Assembly: GCA_964636325.1 (NCBI GenBank)
Contig: CAZWRV010000036.1
Coordinates: 1 to 59,924 of the forward strand
Reading direction: 5' to 3'
DNA from: CAZWRV01 sp964636325
Lineage (GTDB): Bacteria > Verrucomicrobiota > Lentisphaeria > Victivallales > GWF2-50-93
DNA: 59,924 nt
Shown here: positions 35,915 to 44,157 of the stretch, piece after piece
Position numbering within the stretch: position 1 is the stretch's first letter
Layout: each line of letters opens with the position of its first letter
The notes under the pieces: model-generated
Seen by the model: only the letters and a program-made list of their open reading frames with translations
What the model was told of the DNA's origin: nothing
Databases searched by the model: none
Made by a program: the position numbers and the translations under genes

Positions 35915-36136
35915 ATGAATCCCCTCGTAACTGTCAAATATGTCGTCAGGAAAGAGGAGCATGGTGTATGGCACTGGGCCAACGTCCAGGGCAGGATCTC
36001 AAGCCTCGACGACGCATGCAAATACGACTCCGACCATTCGGCGAAAATGGCGATGATGAGGTTCAAGAGGATATATCCGGACGGCAAGTATTCCATCGTA
36101 AGGATGACAAGCTCCATCTCTTTCGAGGAGCTCTGA
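35915..36136 (+). CDS. Small protein, hypothetical (73 residues)
   Basis: MNPLVTVKYVVRKEEHGVWHWANVQG... is a compact soluble sequence, mixed charge, with no membrane helix and no recognised domain. Support comes from the promoter at 35837-35865 and a GGAG at 35900-35903, eleven bases from the ATG. It converges with radC, whose end lies 33 bases away. A longer frame from 35857 overlaps it in another phase and is less protein-like. Confidence 0.55.
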   Translation: MNPLVTVKYVVRKEEHGVWHWANVQGRISSLDDACKYDSDHSAKMAMMRFKRIYPDGKYSIVRMTSSISFEEL

Positions 36137-36168
36137 CAAATGGCTGGCTGATGCCGGAAAATTAAAAA

Positions 36169-36855
36169 TCAGAAAGCGACGCTGTTCTCCACGAAGCTGA
36201 AGTAGCCGGAGCTGCCGACAATGATGTGGTCGAGGACGCGCAGGTCGAGCGGGATCGCCGCCTTCTTCACGTTTTCGGTGAGGAGGATGTCGTCCGACGA
36301 CGGCTGGCATTCTCCGCTCGGATGGTTGTGCGCGAGTATGATGCCGCTGGCGTTGTGCTCGAACGCCAGCTTCACGATCTTCCTCGGATATACGACCGCG
36401 TGGTCGATCGTCCCTTCGCTTATCCTGGCGAAGCCGCAGATGCGGTTCTTCGAGTTGACGTAGATTGCGAGCATCGCCTCGTCCTTGAGGTGGGCGAGCT
36501 TCGACTTTGCGAATTCCGCAGCCTTGGCCGGCGAGCTGAAGAGGTCCTCGGGCGTGAGCTTCTCGTGGCTCCACTTGGAATACAGCTCGCGGACAAGCTG
36601 GAAAAGCACCGCGGAGCTCTCGCCGACACCGTCTATCTGTTTCAACTCCTCGACGGAGGCGTTGAGCACCCCCGCCATGCATTTGAACCTTTTCAGAAGC
36701 TCCTTGGCGACGCCCTTCACGTCCTTCCGCGGAATCGCGTAGGTCAGCAGAAGTTCGAGCAGTTCGTAGTCGTTGAGCGCGGCACCGCCGGCCCGTAGGA
36801 ACTTACCCCTCAGCCTCTTCCTGTGTTCAATATAATCGGGTTTCTCTTCGTCCAT
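36169..36855 (-). CDS. radC: RadC-family JAB/MPN metalloprotein
   Basis: 228 residues. An N-terminal helix-hairpin-helix (LLKRFKCMAGVLNASVEELKQIDGVGESSA, about 60-90) precedes a JAB domain with the JAMM zinc motif AHNHPSGECQPSSDD and Glu upstream (KLAFEHNASGIIL). It was named for DNA repair but its role is unclear. The start MDEEKPDY is preferred since GAGGGG lies just before it; the 25-residue extension is not conserved-looking. It faces the small gene at 35915. Confidence 0.92.
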   Translation of the reverse strand: MDEEKPDYIEHRKRLRGKFLRAGGAALNDYELLELLLTYAIPRKDVKGVAKELLKRFKCMAGVLNASVEELKQIDGVGESSAVLFQLVRELYSKWSHEKLTPEDLFSSPAKAAEFAKSKLAHLKDEAMLAIYVNSKNRICGFARISEGTIDHAVVYPRKIVKLAFEHNASGIILAHNHPSGECQPSSDDILLTENVKKAAIPLDLRVLDHIIVGSSGYFSFVENSVAF

Positions 36856-37036
36856 AACTTCAGATTTCCCCTCTGAAAGGCTGAAACCGTTAAAAGGCGC
36901 ATAATAGGAATCCTGCCGCCGTTTTTTCAATTCTGAAGGAGAAGATTTCCGGACGGCTCATTACGTTTTTTCGACGACGCAGTAGATTAGTCCGCCGTAG
37001 GAGCTAGGTTAATGCCGATATGCGGCAAGGTACCAC

Positions 37037-37537
37037 ATGAAACGATTTACCCTGGCTGAATTGGTTTTTATCGTCGCCCTCTTCGGGGTCATGTTCCTTT
37101 TCTTCTTCTACGTTATTATCACGCCCAGGGAAAAGGCCAGGAGAATAAATTGCACGGGCAATTTAATACAGATTTCTTTGGCGATACGGATGTATGGCCA
37201 GGAGCACAACAATGAATTCATGAACCGTCCCGGCAGATCCGGATTGGAAATGCTCCGCGCCGGCGGCTATTTGGAATGTGCAAAAATGTATGCCTGCCCA
37301 TCGACCCGCGACAACGTAGATGACGGCGCCAATCTCCAGGCTTCAAGCGTGTCATACATGTATGCATGCGGCCTGAACGAGGCGACCTCGGTGGACAGCG
37401 GGCTGATGCGCGAAAAGGATTTCAACCACAGAAGATATGGCAACGCCGGTTTCGTGGACGGCCATGTGGCCGGCTTCGCGGGGCGCGAATGGTGGAGCTC
37501 CAACAATTACTTCGGCTCGTCGTGCTTTTCGTATTGA
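37037..37537 (+). CDS. Prepilin-type secreted protein with H-x-DGH tail
   Basis: 166 residues. The class III signal MKRFTLAELVFIVALFGVM has the cleavage site before Phe and Glu5 in place. The mature part has paired Cys (CTGNLIQISLAIRMYGQ; CAKMYACPS) and ends with GNAGFVDGHVAGFAG, the DGH version of the family tag. It is only 50 bases from the fucosidase gene, which suggests co-expression. Function unknown. AAGG seven bases upstream of the ATG. Confidence 0.82.
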   Translation: MKRFTLAELVFIVALFGVMFLFFFYVIITPREKARRINCTGNLIQISLAIRMYGQEHNNEFMNRPGRSGLEMLRAGGYLECAKMYACPSTRDNVDDGANLQASSVSYMYACGLNEATSVDSGLMREKDFNHRRYGNAGFVDGHVAGFAGREWWSSNNYFGSSCFSY

Positions 37538-37586
37538 ACTTATTTTTTCTCCGAAATTTTCTGTCGTAATAAACAAGGAGTTAGAA

Positions 37587-38594
37587 ATGCCCAAGAAACC
37601 GTTGATCAAGGTCGAAGACACAAGCCGTGCGAAGCTGCAGGCGTCTGCGAAGGGGCTGCGCAAATTCAAGGAGGCCGCGTTCGGCCTTTCCGCACACTGG
37701 GGGCTCTATTCCCTCAGCGCAGGCGGCAACGAATGGATATACTATGTGGACCGCATCCCGTTCGACGTCTACAGGAAGCGCATGGAGAAGTTCAACCCGT
37801 CCAGGTTCTGTGCCGAGGAATGGGCGGATCTGATGGTCGAGTCGGGGCAGAAGTTTCTCCTCATCACGTCGAAGCACCATGACGGGTTCTGCATCTTCGA
37901 CTCGGCGCACACGGACTTCACGGTGATGAACACGCCTTTCCGGCGGGACATCCTGGCCGAGCTGGCGAAGGCGCTGCGCGACAGGAACCTGGGGCTCCAT
38001 TTCTATTATTCGCTCGTCGACTGGACGCATCCAGCCTACCGCAAGGACTGGGCCAAGTATGTCGAATACTACCAGAACCAGATCAGGGAGCTGTGCACGA
38101 ACTACGGGAAGATCGATGGAATTCTTTTCGATGGCTACTGGCCCAACGCCGGATCATTTTTCGACGACAAGGCCGCGAGAGAATATTTCCTGCCGCGCGG
38201 CCCCTGGGACCTCGCCGGCACATACGACCTGATCCACAAGCTGCAGCCGGACGCGGTCGTAACCAACAACACGCACGTCCTGCCGCTCAAGGGAGAGGAC
38301 TACCAGATCTGGGAGCTGGACCTCCCCGGCGAAAACAAGATCGGATTCAACTGCACGGAGGTCGGCGACAGGCAGACCGCCTGCTGGTGGAACCTCAATG
38401 CGGGATGGTCGTACCAGCCGTGGAACCACAACGTCAAGGGCGCGGAGTCTCTGCTGGCCACATACCGCGAAGTCCGCTCGCGCGGCGCAGTCTTCCTCCT
38501 CAACGTCGGCCCCAGGCCCTTCGGCGACATACATCCGGAGGAGCAGGCCGTCCTCAGGGCGATGGGGCAGGCGGTACGGCGCCTGAAGATATGA
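37587..38594 (+). CDS. GH29 alpha-L-fucosidase-type enzyme
   Basis: 335 residues, catalytic barrel only. FGLSAHWGLYSL and ITSKHHDGFCIFDSAHTDFTV are GH29 signatures (the HHDGF loop binds fucose); LRDRNLGLHFYYSLVDW follows; the likely nucleophile Asp is in IDGILFDGYWP. Most GH29 enzymes have a further C-terminal beta domain that is missing here. No signal peptide, so it is probably cytoplasmic. AAGGAG lies seven bases before this ATG; the 50-residue extension upstream is not real. Confidence 0.88.
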   Translation: MPKKPLIKVEDTSRAKLQASAKGLRKFKEAAFGLSAHWGLYSLSAGGNEWIYYVDRIPFDVYRKRMEKFNPSRFCAEEWADLMVESGQKFLLITSKHHDGFCIFDSAHTDFTVMNTPFRRDILAELAKALRDRNLGLHFYYSLVDWTHPAYRKDWAKYVEYYQNQIRELCTNYGKIDGILFDGYWPNAGSFFDDKAAREYFLPRGPWDLAGTYDLIHKLQPDAVVTNNTHVLPLKGEDYQIWELDLPGENKIGFNCTEVGDRQTACWWNLNAGWSYQPWNHNVKGAESLLATYREVRSRGAVFLLNVGPRPFGDIHPEEQAVLRAMGQAVRRLKI

Positions 38595-38609
38595 TGGCCG
38601 TTACTGCCG

Positions 38610-38746
38610 CAAATTCCAAATGCCAAGCACCAAATCACAAATAAATTTCAATTTCAAAATTTCAAAACCTGCAATGTCTGGCTTGAATGTTGAAATTTGA
38701 AATTTGTGCTTTATTTGATTGTTGATATTTGGAACTTGGAATTTTA
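38610..38746. repeat. AT-rich CCAA-type inverted repeat, copy 1
   Basis: AAATTCCAAATGCCAAGCAC at the left and TTTGGAACTTGGAATTTT at the right form a long imperfect palindrome with many CCAAA and TTTGG heptamers between. The same style occurs at 41679-41807 and 57090-57180. Related repeats are common in Planctomycetes and Lentisphaerota intergenic DNA. Confidence 0.7.
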
Positions 38747-38760
38747 CAGGCGTTACAGCT

Positions 38761-40248
38761 ATGCCCCTCAGGAAGCATAATGTTTTTCTCCTCGTCTTCC
38801 TGATCCTTTTCTGGCTCTACTCGACGATCACGCATTATCCGAAGGATAACGAGCTGTCGCGCTTCGGACTCACCTGGTCTATTGTAGAGAAGGGCGACTT
38901 CGACATAGATCCGTTCGCTGAGTTCACTATCGACAAGTCGTTCAAGGACGGCCATTTCTATTCAGACAAGGCGCCAGGGCTTTCGTTCATCGGGGTTCCA
39001 GCATATGCTCTTTACAGGAGGTCGCTGGAGCCCAAGGTCCTATCATTCATAATGCGGAGGCTCGCTCCGGACGCCGATCCGTCCGGCAATGCCGTCAGGG
39101 GGATTGTCTTCGCGACGAAGATGTGGGCTGCGAGGGTGTTTACGGTGAGCCTGCTGTCGGCGCTCTTCGGGACGTTTTTCATATTTTATCTGATGAAGAC
39201 GGCCGCGGATCCGTCAATAGGGGTGATCTGCGGCGCTGGCTATGCCCTCGGCAGCATGGCATACGCCTACAGCACGCTGTTCTATGCGCACCAGCTTGTG
39301 GCGGCGCTCCTGTTCATGGCGTTCTACATCATCAGCGAACTCGGCTCGGAAAAAGGTGCTTCGCCGTGGCAGAGAACCCTCAGGGCGGCGTTCGCCGGAA
39401 TACTGCTGGGTGTCGCGTTCGTCTGCGAATTCCCGTCGGCTATCATCGGGATCGTCCTGGCCTGCTTCATGCTGTTCAGACTTCTTGAATTGTCGGGCTG
39501 GAACTGGAGGAGCCGGGCCGCCGCGGACTTCGCAGTTTTCATGCTGGCGGGCCTCCTGGCTTTGATCCCGCTGCTTTCATACAACCATATCTGCTTCGGC
39601 AGTCCGTTCAGCCTCGGCTACAGCAATCTCGCGACTGAAAAATACAGGGTTGAGATGGAGCACGGATTCTTCGGCATCTGTCTTCCGAGCCTGTCGGCCG
39701 CCTGGGGGATCACGTTCGGATCTTCACGCGGAATCTTCCTCCTAAGCCCGTTCCTGCTGCTGATCTTCCCAGCGGCCTATAGGAAGCTCAAGGAGTCGCT
39801 GAAGGCTCTCAAGGCCGATCCGTCGTACTTGGCGGCGCTTCTGGCCGTGGCCGGGTATTTTCTCTTCAACGCGTCATACCGGGTCTGGGACGGCGGCTGC
39901 GCGATCGGGCCGAGGCATTTCATTCCGGCCCTTCCGTTTGCGGTGTATCTGATGATGCCGCTCGCGGGGAAAGCATGGAGGATCACCTCTTCAGTCCTTG
40001 TTTCCGTGTCGATCCTCTTCATGCTTGTGGCGACGGCGACCGATCCCCAGGTCGTCGGAACATTCTTCCCGCTCTGGACCGAATCCTGGCCGATGTTCGT
40101 CAAGGCGAAGATATCCCTCACGCCTTTCCATTTCCTGGGATTCGCCGGAGCGGTTCCGCTCTGCCTCTATGTCCTGCCACCACTCCTGATCTCCATGCTG
40201 CTCGCATATTTCAGATTTCTCCGCCCGCCCCTGCGGCAAACACAGTAA
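38761..40248 (+). CDS. Polytopic membrane protein, GT39/ArnT-like
   Basis: 495 residues with about 11 hydrophobic helices. The N-terminal THYPKDNELSRFGLTWSIVEKGDFDID resembles the first extracytoplasmic loop of GT-C glycosyltransferases such as ArnT/PMT relatives, with an acidic pair (Asp) that would bind the sugar-lipid donor. It is probably an envelope glycosyltransferase. A CCAA repeat lies in the leader; the ATG at 38761 lacks a strong ribosome-binding site. It precedes the DegT gene by about 140 bases. Confidence 0.72.
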   Translation: MPLRKHNVFLLVFLILFWLYSTITHYPKDNELSRFGLTWSIVEKGDFDIDPFAEFTIDKSFKDGHFYSDKAPGLSFIGVPAYALYRRSLEPKVLSFIMRRLAPDADPSGNAVRGIVFATKMWAARVFTVSLLSALFGTFFIFYLMKTAADPSIGVICGAGYALGSMAYAYSTLFYAHQLVAALLFMAFYIISELGSEKGASPWQRTLRAAFAGILLGVAFVCEFPSAIIGIVLACFMLFRLLELSGWNWRSRAAADFAVFMLAGLLALIPLLSYNHICFGSPFSLGYSNLATEKYRVEMEHGFFGICLPSLSAAWGITFGSSRGIFLLSPFLLLIFPAAYRKLKESLKALKADPSYLAALLAVAGYFLFNASYRVWDGGCAIGPRHFIPALPFAVYLMMPLAGKAWRITSSVLVSVSILFMLVATATDPQVVGTFFPLWTESWPMFVKAKISLTPFHFLGFAGAVPLCLYVLPPLLISMLLAYFRFLRPPLRQTQ

Positions 40249-40385
40249 TTTTATATCATCGTTTTGTCCATATCCTTCCTTCATTTCTCCATAGAATCTG
40301 TGTTTGATAGGCGGCCTTCGCCGCCATATTGTCAATACAGCAAGGCCGGATTTTCGGCCGAACATCAAGCATGGAGGATTTGAAA

Positions 40386-41669
40386 ATGGAGAAGACACCC
40401 CAGAGGCCGCCGTTCCACAAGTTCTCGACAGACGAGCTCATGGAGGTCGTGGACGTATTCAACGTCAGCAAGGATACGCAGAAGTCGATAAGGATGCTCC
40501 TAGAAAAGGAGGCCGTTCCGCCGGACGCGGGCAACTTCTTCAGGTACTACAACCCCAGAAGCAAGGTCGCCGAATTCGAGAAGCAGTTCTCCGAGAAGAT
40601 GGGAGTGAAGCACACCCTCGCCGTCAACTCCGGAACCAGCGCCCTAATCGCCGCGCTGGTGGCGGTCGGCGTCGGCCCCGGCGACGAGGTCATACTGCCA
40701 GGCTACACGTTCTTCGCAAGCATATCTGCCATAGTCGTCGCAAGGGCGATTCCGGTCATAGCCGAGATAAACGAGTCACTGACGCTCGACCCCAAGTCCA
40801 TAGAGAAGAGCATAACCGAAAGGACGAAGGCGATAATGGTCGTCCACATGGTAGGGCATCCGGCCGAGATGGACAAGATCTGCGCTATAGCGAAGAAGCA
40901 CAACCTCTATGTGATCGAGGACGTAGCCCAGGCATGCGGCGGCAGGTTCAAAGGCCGCTACCTCGGCACATGGGGGACGATGGGCTGCACAAGCCTCGAC
41001 GCATACAAGGTGATCGCGGCAGGCGAGGGCGGCACAATCACCACCGACGACGACTGGTTCTACATGAGGGCCCAGAGCTACCACGACACAGCGGCCTGCT
41101 GGCGCCCCGACCGCTACCAGAAGGAACGCAAGCCCGGCGAGCTCTTCTGCGGAGAGAACTACCGCATGTCGGAGCTTTCGGCCGCCGTCGCGATCGCCCA
41201 GCTGAGGAAGCTCGACAAGATCAACGCCGCCACCAAGGCGATATACGACCAGCTCAAGGCCGAGATAAGGCTGCCTGACTGCGTCAAGTGGGTCGAGCCC
41301 TGCGATCCGAAGGGCGTCTGCGGCTACACCCTCGGAATGCTCTTCGACTCCGAGAAGACCGCCGCTAAGGTCCAGGGTGCAGGACTCGTCGGCGGGCTCG
41401 CGGCCGGCAACACCAAGGGCGTCCGCGACTGGCACGTCTACTGGTACTGGGAGCACATCCTCGAGAAGAAGACCGCGACCGCCGAGGGCTGCCCGTTCCT
41501 ATGCCCCCATGTCAAGAAGCTTCCGAAATATTCGCCCGACATGTGCCCGAAGACCAAGGACATCATGCTAAGGCTCGGCACCATCGGCATCTCGCCGGCC
41601 GACACGTCCGAATGGGCATCATGGTTCGCCAAGGAGTTCACCAGGAAGCTCGCGGCGGCGGTGAAATAA
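40386..41669 (+). CDS. DegT/DnrJ/EryC1/StrS aminotransferase
   Basis: 427 residues, PLP-dependent. TLAVNSGTSALIAALVAVGVGPGDEV and GYTFFASISAI are family motifs; YVIEDVAQACGG holds the PLP-binding Asp; SLDAYKVIAAGEGG the Schiff-base Lys. Such enzymes aminate keto-sugars or deoxyinosose. It is followed by two amidohydrolase-fold genes and preceded by a GT39-like gene. GGAGG precedes the ATG by eight bases; the frame extends upstream to 40329 but the extra residues are not needed. Confidence 0.9.
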   Translation: MEKTPQRPPFHKFSTDELMEVVDVFNVSKDTQKSIRMLLEKEAVPPDAGNFFRYYNPRSKVAEFEKQFSEKMGVKHTLAVNSGTSALIAALVAVGVGPGDEVILPGYTFFASISAIVVARAIPVIAEINESLTLDPKSIEKSITERTKAIMVVHMVGHPAEMDKICAIAKKHNLYVIEDVAQACGGRFKGRYLGTWGTMGCTSLDAYKVIAAGEGGTITTDDDWFYMRAQSYHDTAACWRPDRYQKERKPGELFCGENYRMSELSAAVAIAQLRKLDKINAATKAIYDQLKAEIRLPDCVKWVEPCDPKGVCGYTLGMLFDSEKTAAKVQGAGLVGGLAAGNTKGVRDWHVYWYWEHILEKKTATAEGCPFLCPHVKKLPKYSPDMCPKTKDIMLRLGTIGISPADTSEWASWFAKEFTRKLAAAVK

Positions 41670-41678
41670 CCAGGTTCG

Positions 41679-41807
41679 GAAAATTCCAAGCTCCAAATTC
41701 CAAAGCACAAATAATTTTCAATTTACAAATTTCAAACAATACGATTCAGAGTTTGGAATTTGAATTTTAAGATTTGATATTTGGTTGGAATTTGGTGCTT
41801 GGTTATT
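41679..41807. repeat. AT-rich CCAA-type inverted repeat, copy 2
   Basis: GAAAATTCCAAGCTCCAAAT at the left, GGTTGGAATTTGGTGCTTGG at the right, with TTTCAA/TTGAAA repeats between. It separates the aminotransferase from the amidohydrolase genes and is about 60 bases upstream of the latter. Confidence 0.7.
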
Positions 41808-41862
41808 GGAGGTTCTACAAACTCCCCGGACTGTGTCAATCATAATCACCTGAGGTGTGGAC

Positions 41863-42627
41863 ATGCATTTCTTCGACGCCTTCCTCGGCCTGGGCCGGAC
41901 CAACTTGGCCGACCCCGGCTTCCCTCTGGATGAAAGGCAGTGCCTTGACTTCATCGGGAACTACGACGTAGATCAGGCTCTGGTCTTCAGCTACATCTCC
42001 AGGGACTGCGATCCGGAGCTCGGCAGCATCGAGATCAGCAGGATCAAAAGTCCGAAGCTGCACAAAGCATGGGGGATCGAGACCTCATGCGCGCTGAAGG
42101 AGACTCCCGGAGAATTCGTAGCAAGGGCGCTCCGGCATAAGGCGAGGGCTTTCATGGTCAATCCCAGGGACTGCAGGATCAGGATGGCGAGAAACCCCAG
42201 GCTGCTGGCTGTCGCGCGCATCCTCGAGGAACGCAGAATCCCTCTGCTGGCCGTCTACAGGGATATAAACGGAGGCGAGGACCTCATCGACTGGTATGAT
42301 CTGGCGGACTTCTGCAGGATGTTTCCAAGGCTGCCTGTCCTCGCATGGGAATGCCGCAGCAGGCGCAACAGGCCGCTCTTCGACGCACTCTCAGAAACGG
42401 CGAACCTGAAGCTGTCCGTATCAATGGTCTGGCAGAACGAGATGATCGCATCGATCGCCGAAACCTTCGGCGCGGCGCGGCTCGTATTCAGCATGGGCCT
42501 GCCGATGCTCGCGCCGGGCAGTTTCCAGATGGCCGTCAGCTATGCCGACATCTCCGGCGCCGACAAGGAGGCGATAGCCCACGGCAACGTCGAGGCAATA
42601 CTCGAGGAGGCCGAATATGAAAGCTAA
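41863..42627 (+). CDS. Amidohydrolase-2-like protein with metal motif lost
   Basis: 254 residues of the amidohydrolase_2 TIM-barrel type. The N-terminal site where active members have D-x-H-x-H reads MHFFDAFLGLG, so the first metal ligands are missing. The rest (PRLLAVARILEERRIPLLAVY; LPVLAWECRSRR) follows the fold, with the family H-P-x-H-like second motif not kept either. The ATG at 41863 has TGAGGTG just upstream. Its last 11 bases overlap the next gene. Probably a structural or regulatory partner of the downstream active paralogue. Confidence 0.6.
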   Translation: MHFFDAFLGLGRTNLADPGFPLDERQCLDFIGNYDVDQALVFSYISRDCDPELGSIEISRIKSPKLHKAWGIETSCALKETPGEFVARALRHKARAFMVNPRDCRIRMARNPRLLAVARILEERRIPLLAVYRDINGGEDLIDWYDLADFCRMFPRLPVLAWECRSRRNRPLFDALSETANLKLSVSMVWQNEMIASIAETFGAARLVFSMGLPMLAPGSFQMAVSYADISGADKEAIAHGNVEAILEEAEYES

Positions 42628-43549
42628 AAAGAACCTTTTGAAACCTGAGGGTCTTTGTCCAACCGCGCAAACTCGGGAGGGGCACCGGCCTCGGTGCCCG
42701 CGGACGGCGAGGCCGCCGTCCCTCCCGGTTAGTTGCACAACGGAAAAACTGCGGATACCGCAGACAGGCACCCTCCTCGAACATGTCCGCGCCGGAAAAA
42801 CGCTGAGCAGCTTCAAGGTCATCGACGTCCACGCCCATATCGGATTCTCATCCGACTTCTACTGGATCCCCCGCAACAGCCCGGAGGAGCTGGTAAGATA
42901 CATGGACAGGATCGGCGTCGACCAGATTGTCGCATTCACTATCGCCGTCTCCTCGGACGTCGAGGTCGGAAACAGGCACATTTACGGCGCGGCGAAGAAG
43001 TTTCCGGACAGGATACTGCCGCTCACGATGCTCCATGCCGGATTTCCGCAGGACTGGAAGGCGATCCTCAGGAACGGCGAAAGGAACAGCACCCGCGGCA
43101 TCAAGCTGATCTCCGCATACCAGCGGACAGACGAGATGAAGATAGACTGGTCGCCGGCACTGGACTACGCCTCGGGAAAGAGCTGGATCGTCCTCAACCA
43201 TTCCTGGGGAAGCCCGGAAAGGCTCGCAATGTGGGCGGAGAAGTTCCCGTCCGTCACATTCCTGATCGGCCATCCCCCGCGCGGATACGAGGACGTCGTC
43301 AGGAAATATCCGAACGTCTACATGACCACCTGCGCCTCGTTTGTCCTTTTTTTCTGCCCGTCGGTCGCCGAGCTGTGGAGGAGTTTGCCGGTGGAGAAGA
43401 TCCTCCTCGGCTCCGACTGCCAGGACCTCGACTTCTGCACCGCGATCGGCGAGCTCGCCTACTCGCACGAGATACCTGAGACGGACAAGCGCAGGATACT
43501 CGGACTCAACGCCGAAGCCCTGTTCAAGAAGCTGGGATGGAAAATTTGA
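42617..43549 (+). CDS. Amidohydrolase-2 family protein with a palindrome inserted in its N-terminus
   Basis: 310 residues. The metal site VIDVHAHIG is intact, followed by RGIKLISAY, VLNHSWGSPE and LIGHPPRG, and the final Asp in LLGSDCQDLDF. Enzymes of this group decarboxylate or hydrolyse cyclic substrates with zinc or manganese. Residues about 16-42 are encoded by a 52-bp double-hairpin element (42675-42726) in an odd RPRCPRTARPPSLPV stretch that has no counterpart in the family. The frame stays open through it. It overlaps the previous gene by 11 bases. Confidence 0.78.
   Translation: MKAKKNLLKPEGLCPTAQTREGHRPRCPRTARPPSLPVSCTTEKLRIPQTGTLLEHVRAGKTLSSFKVIDVHAHIGFSSDFYWIPRNSPEELVRYMDRIGVDQIVAFTIAVSSDVEVGNRHIYGAAKKFPDRILPLTMLHAGFPQDWKAILRNGERNSTRGIKLISAYQRTDEMKIDWSPALDYASGKSWIVLNHSWGSPERLAMWAEKFPSVTFLIGHPPRGYEDVVRKYPNVYMTTCASFVLFFCPSVAELWRSLPVEKILLGSDCQDLDFCTAIGELAYSHEIPETDKRRILGLNAEALFKKLGWKI
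42675..42726. repeat. Double-hairpin palindrome inside a coding sequence
   Basis: Outer arms GGGAGGG and CCCTCCC enclose two hairpins, GGCACCG-GCCT-CGGTGCC and GGACGGC-GAGGCC-GCCGTCC. It is inside the N-terminal part of the amidohydrolase gene and keeps the reading frame. Confidence 0.8.
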
Positions 43550-43671
43550 CGGTCAACAATGTCAGCAATGTCGATAAGGTCAGCAGTATGAAATTCAAAC
43601 TTCGCCAGGCTGTTGAATTCGTCGTAGAAAAGGCAACTCAGAACGGCGGCAAGGGGGAATAGCCCCGGTAT

Positions 43672-44112
43672 CTATTTCACGGATTCCCGTGAGCCTAAGG
43701 TCCTTGTGAAGTTGAAGCTTTCCGGCGACACGGGTCTCCAATCCTTTTCACCCTTGCACAGTTTGCGGACGGGCTCCGCAAGGACTTCCGCGGCCAGCCT
43801 GTGACCTTCTATGCAAAAGTGGCTCTGGTCCACGAAAAGGGGGATGCCGGGATTTTTCCTGTGGAAGCATGAAAAATAGGGGAGCATGTCTATGCAGTCG
43901 ATCTCGTGCTCGGCGGAGAACTGGTTTAGGAGTTCCTGAGGCTGACCGTATTTTTCCGGCTCCGGAACCTGGAACGCAAAAGGCATTATCACAAGAAGAA
44001 AAGGAACTCCGGCCTTGTCGGCTATGCCCTTTATTTCCGCAATCTGCCTCAGGTTCTCGTCCCAGGCGGTTTGTATTCCCTTGGTAAGCTTTTCCTGGCA
44101 CAGCATTTCCAC
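43672..44112 (-). pseudogene. SGNH hydrolase-like C-terminal fragment
   Basis: 146 residues from a GTG. LLVIMPFAFQVPEPEKYGQP and FVDQSHFCIEGHRLAAEVLAEP match the late part of SGNH/GDSL hydrolases (D-x-x-H catalytic pair is kept). The N-terminal half with the nucleophile Ser is absent: the frame upstream is closed by a stop 15 codons before, and the polymerase gene ends about 45 bases away. A deletion or rearrangement removed it. A divergent complete small protein is possible but less likely. Confidence 0.5.
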
Positions 44113-44157
44113 GTCGAATAAAATCTTTCTCCGTGTGAGAGGAATTCATAATTCAGG

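Noticed and set aside
42675..42726. The double hairpin as a terminator
   Set aside because: No T-run follows and it lies inside an open frame shared with a conserved enzyme.
43589..43663. 24-codon ORF after the amidohydrolase
   Set aside because: Too short, no ribosome-binding site; probably chance or a remnant.
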